Made by a program: the position numbers and the translations under genes. Below, piece by piece: positions 26,503 through 35,039 of a stretch of 64,000 nucleotides of DNA (position 1 is the first letter of the stretch; each line of letters begins with the position of its first letter). This DNA is from Actimicrobium sp047621665 (GTDB taxonomy: Bacteria > Pseudomonadota > Gammaproteobacteria > Burkholderiales > Burkholderiaceae_D). Location: assembly GCA_047621665.1 (NCBI GenBank), contig JBLHMB010000013.1, positions 1-64,000 of the forward strand. Reading direction: 5' to 3'. The notes below the pieces were generated by a model. It was not told the DNA's origin and ran no database searches. It saw only the letters and a program-made list of their open reading frames with translations.

Positions 26503-28170
26503 ATGGCCAATTACGTCTACACGATGAACAAGGTGGGCAAGATCGTCCCGCCGAAGCGCCAGATCCTGAAAGATATTTCGCTGTCCTTTTTTCCGGGTGC
26601 CAAAATCGGTGTGCTCGGCCTGAACGGTTCGGGCAAATCGACACTGCTCAAAATCATGGCCGGTATCGACAAGGACATCATCGGTGATGCTGTCCCGATG
26701 CCGGGACTGAACATCGGCTACCTGCCGCAAGAGCCGTTGCTCGACCCTAAACAGACTGTGCGCCAGGCCGTCGAAAGCGGCCTCGGCGAAGTCTTCGAAG
26801 CCAAGGCTAAGCTCGATGCGGTGTATGCCGCGTATGCCGACGAAGACGCCGATTTCGATGCGCTCGCCGCTGAACAGGGCCGGCTTGAAGCGATCATCTC
26901 GACCTCGGCCGGCGACAATCCGGAACAGCAACTGGAAATGGCTGCCGATGCATTGCGCCTGCCACCGTGGGACGCCAAAATCGGCGTGCTGTCAGGCGGA
27001 GAAAAACGCCGCGTTGCGCTGTGCCGCTTGCTGCTGTCGAAGCCCGACATGCTGCTGCTCGACGAGCCAACCAACCATCTGGATGCCGAATCGGTCGACT
27101 GGCTCGAGCAATTCCTGCAACGCTTCCCCGGCACCGTGGTCGCCATTACCCATGATCGCTACTTCCTCGACAATGCCGCTGAATGGATTCTCGAACTCGA
27201 TCGCGGCCACGGCATTCCGTGGAAAGGCAATTACAGCTCCTGGCTGGAACAGAAAACCAACCGCCTGAAACAGGAAGAAGCCACCGAATCATCGCGCCAG
27301 AAAACGATGAATCAGGAACTCGAGTGGGTGCGCCAGAATCCGAAAGGCCGGCAAGCCAAGAGCAAGGCCCGGCTGGCGCGCTTTAATGAATTGTCCGAGC
27401 ACGAATACCAGAAACGTAACGAGACCAGCGAGATCTTCATCCCGGTCGCGGAGCGCCTCGGCAACGACGTCATCGAGTTCAAAAACGTCACCAAAGCTTT
27501 CGGCGACCGTCTGCTGATCGACGACCTGAGCTTCACCATTCCGGCCGGTGCGATTGTCGGCATCATCGGTCCGAACGGGGCTGGTAAATCGACCTTGTTC
27601 AAGATGATCATGGGTCTGGAAAAACCCGACAGCGGCGAAGTGGCGATCGGCCAGACCGCACGGATCTCGATGGTCGACCAGTCGCGTGATTCGCTGTCGG
27701 ACGGCAAGACCGTGTTCGAAGACGTCACCGGCGGTGCTGATATCCTCACTGTCGGCCGCTTCGAAATGCCGTCACGGGCTTATCTGGGACGCTTCAACTT
27801 CAAGGGCGGCGACCAGCAAAAAATGATCGGCACCCTGTCCGGTGGCGAGCGTGGCCGGCTGCATCTGGCCAAGACGCTGCTCAAGGGCGGCAACGTATTG
27901 CTGCTCGATGAACCGTCCAACGACCTCGACGTCGAAACCCTGCGCGCACTCGAAGACGCGCTCCTCGAATTCGCCGGCAGCGTCATGGTGATCTCGCATG
28001 ATCGCTGGTTCCTTGACCGCATCGCCACGCATATCCTGGCCTTCGAAGGCAATTCGCAGGTCGCGTTCTTCGACGGCAACTATCAAGAGTACGAAGCCGA
28101 CAAGCGCAAGCGCCTCGGCGAAGAAGGTGCCAAACCTAAGCGCATCCGCTACAAGCCGCTGACAACGTAA
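26503..28170 (+). CDS. ettA: EttA, energy-dependent translational throttle ABC-F protein
   Basis: The 555-residue ABC-F protein has two ATPase cassettes without membrane domains: GLNGSGKST and GPNGAGKST Walker A motifs, LSGGEKRR and LSGGERGR signatures, and LLLDEPTNHLD and LLLDEPSNDLD Walker B motifs. The start MANYVYTMNKVGK and the length match EttA, which binds the ribosomal E site and gates translation according to the ATP/ADP ratio. The GC-rich inverted repeat just after its stop may end its transcript. Confidence 0.96.
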   Translation: MANYVYTMNKVGKIVPPKRQILKDISLSFFPGAKIGVLGLNGSGKSTLLKIMAGIDKDIIGDAVPMPGLNIGYLPQEPLLDPKQTVRQAVESGLGEVFEAKAKLDAVYAAYADEDADFDALAAEQGRLEAIISTSAGDNPEQQLEMAADALRLPPWDAKIGVLSGGEKRRVALCRLLLSKPDMLLLDEPTNHLDAESVDWLEQFLQRFPGTVVAITHDRYFLDNAAEWILELDRGHGIPWKGNYSSWLEQKTNRLKQEEATESSRQKTMNQELEWVRQNPKGRQAKSKARLARFNELSEHEYQKRNETSEIFIPVAERLGNDVIEFKNVTKAFGDRLLIDDLSFTIPAGAIVGIIGPNGAGKSTLFKMIMGLEKPDSGEVAIGQTARISMVDQSRDSLSDGKTVFEDVTGGADILTVGRFEMPSRAYLGRFNFKGGDQQKMIGTLSGGERGRLHLAKTLLKGGNVLLLDEPSNDLDVETLRALEDALLEFAGSVMVISHDRWFLDRIATHILAFEGNSQVAFFDGNYQEYEADKRKRLGEEGAKPKRIRYKPLTT

Positions 28171-28179
28171 TACCGCTAC

Positions 28180-28210
28180 GTGCCCGCCCCGGCAACGCCG
28201 GGCCGGGCAC
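28180..28210 (+). terminator. GC-rich stem-loop after ettA
   Basis: Arms 28180-28193 and 28197-28210 can pair over 14 positions with a single mismatch around an AAC loop. No T-run follows, so it is either a weak terminator or an mRNA 3' stabilising hairpin between ettA and the channel gene. Confidence 0.5.
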
Positions 28211-28245
28211 CGGCATTCCTTCGCTTCCTGAAAGTCCCTTTTCCC

Positions 28246-29118
28246 ATGTCCAAAGCAGCAAAAAGAAACCCCGCGCGGATGCCGCAGGCACTTGATCTCG
28301 GCATCCCCGCAGCGGGCTGGCGCCGTCGTCTGTACACCATCATTTTTGAATCCGACACAGTCGCCGGCAAGCGCTTCGACCTGCTGCTGCTGGGTGCCAT
28401 CGTGCTGAGCATCGGCGTGGTGGCGCTCGACAGCGTCGCCGTCATGACCGAGCGCTACGGCACCGTGCTCAACACGCTCGAATGGTTTTTTACGCTGGTA
28501 TTCCTGGCCGAATACTTGGCCCGGCTGTCCTGCGTAAAACGGCCGGTACGCTACGCGCGCAGCTTTTTCGGTCTCATCGACCTGCTGTCGATCGTGCCCT
28601 CGTTTCTGGCGCTTTTTTTTCCGGGCGCGCATGCCTTTCTCGACATTCGCATCCTGCGGTTGCTGCGGATTTTCCGCATCCTCAAAATGGTCGCCTATAT
28701 CAAGGAATACCAGCTGCTCGGTCAGGCCCTGAAGTCCAGCCGACGTAAGATCCTGATCTTCCTGTCCTGCGTGCTGATGATCGTGATACTGATGGGTACT
28801 GCGATGTACGTGCTAGAAGGTGCCGAAAACGGATTCACCAGCATCCCGACGTCGGTTTATTGGGCCATCTCGACGGTAACCACGGTCGGCTTTGGCGATA
28901 TCACGCCCAAAACCGATGCCGGTCGCGCGCTGGCTTCGGTGATGATGCTGCTGGGCTGGGGCATTCTGGCCGTACCGACCGGCATCATCAGCTCGGAACT
29001 AACCGCTCAACATTTTTCGACCCGACCGCTACCGCGTAATTGCCCCGAATGCGGCAGCAAAGGTCATCAAACCGAGGCGCGGTTCTGTAAGGATTGCGGT
29101 GCCAATCTTGAACCTTAA
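28246..29118 (+). CDS. voltage-gated potassium channel with C-terminal zinc ribbon
   Basis: The 290-residue protein has six membrane segments of the Kv type. S4 carries the regularly spaced arginines of a voltage sensor (DIRILRLLRIFRILK) and the pore has the selectivity filter TTVGFGD. After the last helix is a small zinc-ribbon-like module (CPECG then CKDCG) at the C terminus. The start at 28246 follows the family; a longer frame reaches back into the hairpin after ettA. It would conduct potassium across the inner membrane; the ribbon's role is unknown. Confidence 0.9.
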   Translation: MSKAAKRNPARMPQALDLGIPAAGWRRRLYTIIFESDTVAGKRFDLLLLGAIVLSIGVVALDSVAVMTERYGTVLNTLEWFFTLVFLAEYLARLSCVKRPVRYARSFFGLIDLLSIVPSFLALFFPGAHAFLDIRILRLLRIFRILKMVAYIKEYQLLGQALKSSRRKILIFLSCVLMIVILMGTAMYVLEGAENGFTSIPTSVYWAISTVTTVGFGDITPKTDAGRALASVMMLLGWGILAVPTGIISSELTAQHFSTRPLPRNCPECGSKGHQTEARFCKDCGANLEP

Positions 29119-29326
29119 AAGATGCACAAAATATATTAAATATTATTAAATAAGCCATTATTTTTACGGTGGCAGCCCATTATAGTTGTATTGTTTACAA
29201 CATAGTTGATAAATAAACAATTCCTACTTCAACTAAACGGTTTGTCAGCGTGATCGCTACGGCAGGGGTCAGGCGCGAACTCCACAGAAAATGACGCCGT
29301 CACCAGTACGGTAGCCGAGGCCATCC

Positions 29327-30058
29327 ATGAAAATCACTCAATTAGTTGTTGCCTTACTGTTCGGCGGACTTACCGCCAGCGCCTATGCAGGGTACCGCCC
29401 GCAGGCGGTATTCGATTTTTCCAATCTCACGGCCAATGGCGGCGGCACCAGTTTCATTCCATCCGAAACCCTGAACGCCGGTTATTGGCAATGCAGCGGC
29501 GGTGACCTGTGCAGCTCCGACCTCGCTGTTTCCCCACTTGGCGGCGACCTCAAATACACGATGAACGGAATTACCGTTACCGCCACCGCAACCTACAAGG
29601 GGGGGCAGGCCACGGTGGTGCAAGATCACGAAAATAACTACGATCCGCTCAAAGAGATGGGAGCCGGACTAGGGGTTTACCACACAACCAACGACACCTC
29701 GGACGACAACATCACCAACAACGAAACACTGACGCTGACCTTTTCGGAGGCGGTCGCGCTCACCGGTATTAACTTGCGCTCGGAGGGCCACAACGTCAGC
29801 TTCAGTGGCCAATCATCTTTTTTGTTCAATGGCGCTCCGCTACCGCTGGCAGGCACACTCGGATTTGGACGTGATCAATTCACCGGCACAACATTCACGT
29901 TCGCCTACGGCGGTGATTCCGCCAAACAGTTCTATCTTGGCGGCGTCACCGTCATCTCGGCTGTACCGGAAAATGAGACTTGGGCAATGATGGTCGGCGG
30001 CCTCGGCTTACTTGGCTTTGCGGCGCGTCGTCGTCGCACAGACACGCAACTGGGCTGA
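29327..30058 (+). CDS. PEP-CTERM sorting-domain protein
   Basis: The 243-residue secreted protein has a signal peptide (cleaved near ASAYA) and a C-terminal exosortase sorting signal: AVPENETWAMMVGGLGLLGFAARRRR, a short motif, a membrane helix and a basic tail. The motif reads VPEN rather than the usual VPEP. The middle begins with FDFSNLTANGGG and is probably beta-rich. It is about half identical to the next gene at 30468-31238, so they are tandem paralogues. The exosortase itself is not in this window. Function is unknown, possibly a surface or biofilm-matrix protein. Confidence 0.87.
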   Translation: MKITQLVVALLFGGLTASAYAGYRPQAVFDFSNLTANGGGTSFIPSETLNAGYWQCSGGDLCSSDLAVSPLGGDLKYTMNGITVTATATYKGGQATVVQDHENNYDPLKEMGAGLGVYHTTNDTSDDNITNNETLTLTFSEAVALTGINLRSEGHNVSFSGQSSFLFNGAPLPLAGTLGFGRDQFTGTTFTFAYGGDSAKQFYLGGVTVISAVPENETWAMMVGGLGLLGFAARRRRTDTQLG

Positions 30059-30080
30059 CGCATCGTCATTCGGCTGAACT

Positions 30081-30128
30081 AAAGCAAGGTCCGGGACCAA
30101 CGTGCTTCGTACTGGCCCGGACCGCTTT
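30081..30128. terminator. inverted repeat after the first PEP-CTERM gene
   Basis: AAAGC-aa-GGTCCGGG (30081-30095) can pair with CCCGGACCGCTTT (30116-30128), a 13-pair stem with a two-base bulge. It lies 22 bases after the stop codon and is followed by GCATTTCGG, so it is a plausible terminator. The rest of the 409-base gap up to 30467 shows no gene; its later AT-rich part (about 30295-30360) probably holds the promoter of the second PEP-CTERM gene. Confidence 0.5.
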
Positions 30129-30467
30129 GCATTTCGGAAAGCGTTTCCTTACCCTTCCCGGCCTCGTCAACAACATGTGCAGGCAGTGAAATGAAGGCGC
30201 TTGACGGACCGGTATAGGACTACTCAGCATGCGTGATCGACGGTCCTCAAACCGGAGCAAGAAGCGATAACCCGCACAGTTCCCTCCAATGTATGAACTA
30301 TTGTTAAATAATTCACCTTTTCGTGACGACTACTTGTTGACGCTGTACTATTTAAAATGGTCGAAAAGACAATGTTTGTCGGATCGCCAATCTCGTTTGT
30401 CCGCATGATCGCCCGCTACAGATCACGCGCCCGAACACCCCCTGCGCCTGAACCGAAAGCGAACATC

Positions 30468-31238
30468 ATGAAAACCTATCGATTGATTGTCTTTATGGTA
30501 CTTTTCTCAAGCACCGCCTTCGCCTCGGCTGCAACTGCCACTTATGACTTTTCCAACCTGAAGGCAAACGGTAGTGGCAGCAGCTTCCTCCCGTCCGGAG
30601 TCCTCAACGTCGATTACTGGCACTGCACGGGCGGGGACCTGTGCAGCTCAAATATCGATCACAGCAACACGCTGGGCGGCGACCTGAAATACACCGTCAA
30701 CGGCATCACCGCCACCGCCACCGGCTCTTATAACGACGGCTTCTCCAGCGGCGGACTCAGCACTGCCGCCTCGGTCGTGCAGGATCACGAGGACGACTAC
30801 AGCGCACACAACATGATCGGTGCCGGCCTGGGCGTTTATCACAGGATTGGCGACACCAGCGATGACAACGTCACCTTCGGCGAGACACTGAAGCTGACTT
30901 TTTCGAAAGTTGTGACGCTGAGTGCGATTTCACTGCGCTCGGACGGTCACAACACCACCAACTTTGCTACCGGCTCGACTTTTCTACTTAATGGCAACCC
31001 GCTAAAGCTGGCAGGCACTCCTTACCTCGGCGATCATCAAACCACCGGCACCGTATTTACCTTCGCCTTCGATAACTCGCTGCGACACAACGGTACTTAT
31101 AACGGCGACCAGTTTTACCTCGGCGGTATAACCGTCTCGGCGGTACCGGAAAATCAAACCTGGGCAATGATGATCGGTGGCCTCGGCTTGCTGGCAATTG
31201 CAGCGCGCCGTCGTCCTACTGACATGCGGTTCGGCTGA
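30468..31238 (+). CDS. PEP-CTERM sorting-domain protein, paralogue
   Basis: The 256-residue protein has a signal peptide (FSSTAFASAA) and a C-terminal sorting signal AVPENQTWAMMIGGLGLLAIAARRRP. Conserved blocks shared with the upstream paralogue include DFSNLKANG, YWHCTGGDLCSS, GAGLGVYH, DTSDDN and QFYLGGITVSAVPEN. The two conserved cysteines in each (WxCxGGDLC) may form a disulphide. The ATG at 30468 begins the signal peptide; the frame extends upstream without one. The pair probably arose by tandem duplication. Confidence 0.87.
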   Translation: MKTYRLIVFMVLFSSTAFASAATATYDFSNLKANGSGSSFLPSGVLNVDYWHCTGGDLCSSNIDHSNTLGGDLKYTVNGITATATGSYNDGFSSGGLSTAASVVQDHEDDYSAHNMIGAGLGVYHRIGDTSDDNVTFGETLKLTFSKVVTLSAISLRSDGHNTTNFATGSTFLLNGNPLKLAGTPYLGDHQTTGTVFTFAFDNSLRHNGTYNGDQFYLGGITVSAVPENQTWAMMIGGLGLLAIAARRRPTDMRFG

Positions 31239-31337
31239 GGCATTGCAACAGGTCTCACTGCACTCATTGAGCAACCCAGCACAAAGGCATGACGACGATG
31301 TTGCATAATGCAGGTCGTCATCGTTTCTAGTCACGCC

Positions 31338-32489
31338 ATGGAATCCTCCGTATCACTCCCGCTACCACGCTCATTGCTGCCTGCCCGCATCGCTCTGCCC
31401 ATCCTGTTCATCCTGCTCGGTGGCGTCTTTGCCACCTGGGCGGCGCGTATCCCGCCGTTGCGCGATGCGCTGCAGCTGGGCGCCGCTGAACTTGGACTGG
31501 TGCTGTTGTGCAGCGGAGTCGGTGCGGTGCTGTCGTTTCCGCTGGCAGCCTGGCTGCTGGCACGCCACGGCGCACGCCATGCCGCGCTCTGGTCCGGCGT
31601 GGCCTTGCTGATCGCGTTGCCCTGCCTGGCACTGGCACCGCAAATGGGCTGGCTGATGCTGGCCATGTTCGCCATGGGATCGGCGGCCAGCTGCTTCGAT
31701 GTCGCCATCAATGCCATCGGCGCGGAAGTCGAACGGGTCGCAGGCCGCTCGATTATGTCGATGCTGCACGCGTGGTTTTGCCTCGGTACTTTCTGCGGAG
31801 CCTTGCTGGGTAGCGCCATGGCCGGCTTGCAGGTGACGCCGTTGTGGCATTTCTGCCTGCTCTCGGCCGGCTTTTTGCTGCCGTTGTGGTTGAGTTACCT
31901 GGCCCTGCCAGCCGACCGGATCGATCCGGCCGCACCCCGCCAGCAATTCGCGCTGCCGCATGGCGCGCTGGTCGCGCTCGGCATGATCGCCTTTTGCGGT
32001 GCCATGATCGAAGGCTCGATCGGTGACTGGAGCGGCATCTATCTGATCGACCACCTCGGTGCCGCACCCGGCGTCGCGCCGCTCGGCTATGCGGTCTTCG
32101 CCGGCATGATGCTGCTGGCGCGGCTGGTCGGTGACCGCCTCAAGGACCGCCACAGCGCGCGCCCGGTACTGGTGGTAGGGGCCCTTATCGCCAGCGCCGG
32201 GGTCGTCGTTGTCATCCCCACATCGCAGTCCGGCATTGCCTTCGTCGGCTTCGCACTGATCGGTGCTGGTGTTGCCGCCGTCTTTCCCTTCATCTTCAGC
32301 GCCGCCGGCAAGGAAGGGCCGACAGCGCTGGCGGCAGTGGCCACGATGGGTTACAGCGGTGGGCTGATCGGGCCGCCAATCATCGGCTTCCTGGCCCACG
32401 GGCTGGGATTGGAAATAGCATTCGGCTTCATCGGCGTACTCACGCTGATGGTCGCGCTGGCGGCCGGCAAGGCCAGCCTTCTCAAATGA
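31338..32489 (+). CDS. MFS transporter
   Basis: The 383-residue protein has about twelve hydrophobic helices in two halves, with the MFS loop feature after helix 2 and a similar VGDRLKDRHSARPVL motif between the halves. Substrate cannot be predicted; it resembles the YbjJ-type group of small MFS proteins. The start is uncertain between 31308 and 31338; 31338 is preferred because the hydrophobic region begins soon after. The PhyH-type gene follows after 10 bases, so the two are likely one operon. Confidence 0.85.
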   Translation: MESSVSLPLPRSLLPARIALPILFILLGGVFATWAARIPPLRDALQLGAAELGLVLLCSGVGAVLSFPLAAWLLARHGARHAALWSGVALLIALPCLALAPQMGWLMLAMFAMGSAASCFDVAINAIGAEVERVAGRSIMSMLHAWFCLGTFCGALLGSAMAGLQVTPLWHFCLLSAGFLLPLWLSYLALPADRIDPAAPRQQFALPHGALVALGMIAFCGAMIEGSIGDWSGIYLIDHLGAAPGVAPLGYAVFAGMMLLARLVGDRLKDRHSARPVLVVGALIASAGVVVVIPTSQSGIAFVGFALIGAGVAAVFPFIFSAAGKEGPTALAAVATMGYSGGLIGPPIIGFLAHGLGLEIAFGFIGVLTLMVALAAGKASLLK

Positions 32490-32499
32490 GGACTGCGGC

Positions 32500-33282
32500 A
32501 TGACCCGACTGAGTTCCGAACAGATCACCCGGTTTCGCGAGGATGGCTATCTTGTCTTGCGCCAGCGCGTGGCGCCGGCAGGTTGCGCCGCCCTGCGCGA
32601 AGTTATTAATGGGCAATTACAGCAATCCGGCAACGCGTCTACCGACGCTGCTGCACCGGTCGAATACGAAGCTGATGTCGGCTATGCCGGCGCCCCTGCC
32701 TCGCGCGATGCGCCGGGCGGGCGCACGGTGCGACGACTGCGCGGGGCCTGGCAGCGTCATCCGCTGTTGCAGCAATGGGCGGCTGATCCGGCGCTGGTGA
32801 GCACGCTCGGCCAGTTGTTCGATCAGCCGGTGGTACTCAATCTGGCTCATCACAATTGCGTGATGACCAAGCATCCCGATTGGGGCACCGCTACCGGCTG
32901 GCATCGTGATATTCGTTACTGGTCGTTTGCCCATGCGGACCTGATTACCGTCTGGCTGGCGCTGGGACGCGAAGATGGCAGCAATGGCGGCTTGCAAGTA
33001 CTGCCCGGTTCGCACCGCTGGCAGGTCGCGCCGGAACAGCTGGATGCGCGCGACTTTCTGCGCCCCGATCTGCCGCGTAATCAGGCACTGATGGCGCAGG
33101 GCATCACGCTGTCGCTGGACGAGGGAGACGTGTTGCTGTTCCATAGCAGTTTGTTTCATGCAGCCGGCGCTAATCTGTCGGGCCAGCGCAAGTTTTCTGT
33201 CGCATTTGCCTATCGCGGTGCGGACAACCTGCCGCTAACGGGCTCACGCTCTGCTGCTGCGGGCGAAATTGCACTCGACTGA
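32500..33282 (+). CDS. phytanoyl-CoA dioxygenase (PhyH) family oxygenase
   Basis: The 260-residue protein has the Fe(II)/2-oxoglutarate facial triad of PhyH enzymes: His135 and Asp137 in GWHRDIRYW and the distal His220 in FHSSLFHAAGAN, with Arg230 able to bind 2-oxoglutarate. It would hydroxylate a small molecule; the substrate is unknown. The MFS gene directly upstream may transport the substrate or product. A strong hairpin lies 19 bases after its stop, but its T-run faces the other strand. Confidence 0.87.
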   Translation: MTRLSSEQITRFREDGYLVLRQRVAPAGCAALREVINGQLQQSGNASTDAAAPVEYEADVGYAGAPASRDAPGGRTVRRLRGAWQRHPLLQQWAADPALVSTLGQLFDQPVVLNLAHHNCVMTKHPDWGTATGWHRDIRYWSFAHADLITVWLALGREDGSNGGLQVLPGSHRWQVAPEQLDARDFLRPDLPRNQALMAQGITLSLDEGDVLLFHSSLFHAAGANLSGQRKFSVAFAYRGADNLPLTGSRSAAAGEIALD

Positions 33283-33300
33283 CACGTCTGGAGTGGGCGC

Positions 33301-33332
33301 AAAAAAAAGCCCCCGGCAATTTGCCGGGGGCT
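33301..33332 (-). terminator. strong intrinsic terminator for minus-strand transcription
   Basis: An 11-bp GC-rich stem (33308-33318 with 33322-33332, three-base loop) is followed on the minus strand by eight uninterrupted T residues. On the plus strand the same stem lacks a T-run but may still stop the PhyH transcript. No minus-strand coding gene ends nearby; the nearest one stops at 33708. Confidence 0.88.
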
Positions 33333-33707
33333 AAAATCCACACCCGGAAGGTGCGGACAGGGAATCGTGTTGCGGCGGAACGGGTGACTACCACTGCCCC
33401 TTACCGCCTGCGGTAGCAACGCACGGGGTGAAAAGTGGCAGCCGGAGATCATTACCTCTGCGCCGGATCTGGCAGGGATAGCTTCCGGACAGGCATTCGG
33501 GCTTCAAGCGGCTACTACTAGCGGCAAAAAATCCTGCAGAAGGAATTGAGCATCATCGCTGTGCACCCGGGATTACATATCGGGCACCTTCTTGTTAGCC
33601 ATGAATCGATAGCCAATAGTAAAAGATGTCCCGCACCAGGTCTGTTCGACAGCGCACACAGGAGCACCAGTCTGACGACTGCGCTGACATCGCAACCTGA
33701 TGGCTAC
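33333..33707 (-). ncRNA. candidate structured small RNA or long 3' UTR
   Basis: This 375-base stretch has no credible reading frame but leads into a perfect minus-strand terminator at 33301-33332. The minus strand has internal pairing potential, for example CTACCG with CGGTAAG, and CTGCC with GGCAG around it. It may be an independent small RNA or the 3' untranslated region of the HD-GYP gene. I compared it by eye with 6S, SRP, RNase P and tmRNA signatures and could not assign it to any of them. The ends are estimates. Confidence 0.35.
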
Positions 33708-35003
33708 TTAGCCGCCCGCCCCGGGAGCAGTGCGATCTTGCGCATCGAAGTAATACGTCATGCGCTTGCGCGGACTGAGGTAAGCATAAACTTCCCGCGA
33801 TAGCTGTGACGGTTTCAGGCTGGCCGCCACATTGAGCTTGGTCTCGTGCTGCAGGTCGAGGATAGTCGCCTCGTCTTTCGGTACCGCCGGATCGTAGATC
33901 AACACCCACGGCCGCAATGGCCGGGCCGAATTGACTGACACCACCATGCCCAGCGTCCCGTCGGACAGCCGTACGACCGTACCCGGGGGGTAAATCCCCA
34001 TGCAACGGATAAACAGGTTCAGCGGCGCAATGTCGAACTGCCCGCGCTGTTGCGTGAACATTTGCGAGAGTGCTTCGTGCGGGCTGAGCGAATCGGCCGG
34101 ATTGTGCTGGTTGCACAGGTTGTCGTATTCATTGACGATCGCCGCCAGCCGCGCCAGCGGCGCGATCTGCGCACCCTTCAGATGCCCCGGATAACCGCTG
34201 CCATCGATATGTTCGTGATGCTGGCGCACGATCTCCATCGCCTTCACCGACAGTCCCAGACGCTGACCGATCGGTTCGCCATAAGCGCAGTGCTGCTCGA
34301 TCAGGTTGCGCTCGGCGCGGCTGTAAGGCTCGGTCTTTTGCAGCACCCGGTCCGGGATGTCGGTCTTGCCGACGTCATGGAAAATGCAGCCGATGCCAAG
34401 CTGGCGGATATCCTCCGCCGGCACGCCGACTTCGCGCGCCAGCAGCATGGCCAGCACCGACACATTGAGCGCATGGAAGTACAGGTCTTCGCCGACAGTC
34501 TTGTCGTTCATCAGGTGGATCGCGATGTCCTTGTGCGAAAGGATTGACGACAGCATCTGGCCGACCAGCAACTCGGCGCTGGCACGTGCTTCCAGCGGTC
34601 GCGAAAACAACTTGCTGCCGATGTCCTTGAGCGAACCGGCGGCGCGCACGAACTGGGTTTCGCAGGCAGCGATTTCAGCACGCTGCTGGCGGATGCGGTC
34701 GTGCCGCGCCGCACGCTCGGCCGCCTGCAGCAGCTGTACCGCACTCGGCGGCGGCGGCACGGGCGCCACCACGGAGACCGGCACCACTTTCTGCGGTAGC
34801 GGCGGTACGTCCGAACGTAACGGATCAATACGGATTTTTTTCAGTCCAAGCTTGCTGATAGCTTTGATCTGGTCGGTATTTTTAATCTTGAAACTACTCA
34901 GCGGAAAATCATGATTCAGCCAGCCCAGGTCAAGACAGACATACAAGCCGATGCAAAGCTGCTCGGCACCAATAAAGCTGTTCTGATCCTGTTTGTCGGC
35001 CAT
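33708..35003 (-). CDS. HD-GYP c-di-GMP phosphodiesterase with DUF3391 domain
   Basis: The 431-residue protein has an N-terminal DUF3391 region (residues about 8-65, LCIGLYVCLDLGWLNHDF), a proline-rich linker, and an HD-GYP domain with His209-Asp210 in IFHDVGKTDIP and the signature HHEHIDGSGYP at about 271-281. These residues bind the metals needed to degrade c-di-GMP. There is no membrane segment. It is the fourth c-di-GMP-related protein here, with the GGDEF-EAL and GGDEF proteins. Its transcript may run to the terminator at 33301. Confidence 0.92.
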   Translation of the reverse strand: MADKQDQNSFIGAEQLCIGLYVCLDLGWLNHDFPLSSFKIKNTDQIKAISKLGLKKIRIDPLRSDVPPLPQKVVPVSVVAPVPPPPSAVQLLQAAERAARHDRIRQQRAEIAACETQFVRAAGSLKDIGSKLFSRPLEARASAELLVGQMLSSILSHKDIAIHLMNDKTVGEDLYFHALNVSVLAMLLAREVGVPAEDIRQLGIGCIFHDVGKTDIPDRVLQKTEPYSRAERNLIEQHCAYGEPIGQRLGLSVKAMEIVRQHHEHIDGSGYPGHLKGAQIAPLARLAAIVNEYDNLCNQHNPADSLSPHEALSQMFTQQRGQFDIAPLNLFIRCMGIYPPGTVVRLSDGTLGMVVSVNSARPLRPWVLIYDPAVPKDEATILDLQHETKLNVAASLKPSQLSREVYAYLSPRKRMTYYFDAQDRTAPGAGG

Positions 35004-35039
35004 CGCACTAGGCTCCGGTTGGGAAGCGGGCAGGCCGTC

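Noticed and set aside
33333..33560. 6S RNA, SRP RNA, RNase P RNA or tmRNA
   Set aside because: None of the conserved blocks of these RNAs could be found by eye on either strand, so only a general small-RNA candidate is reported.
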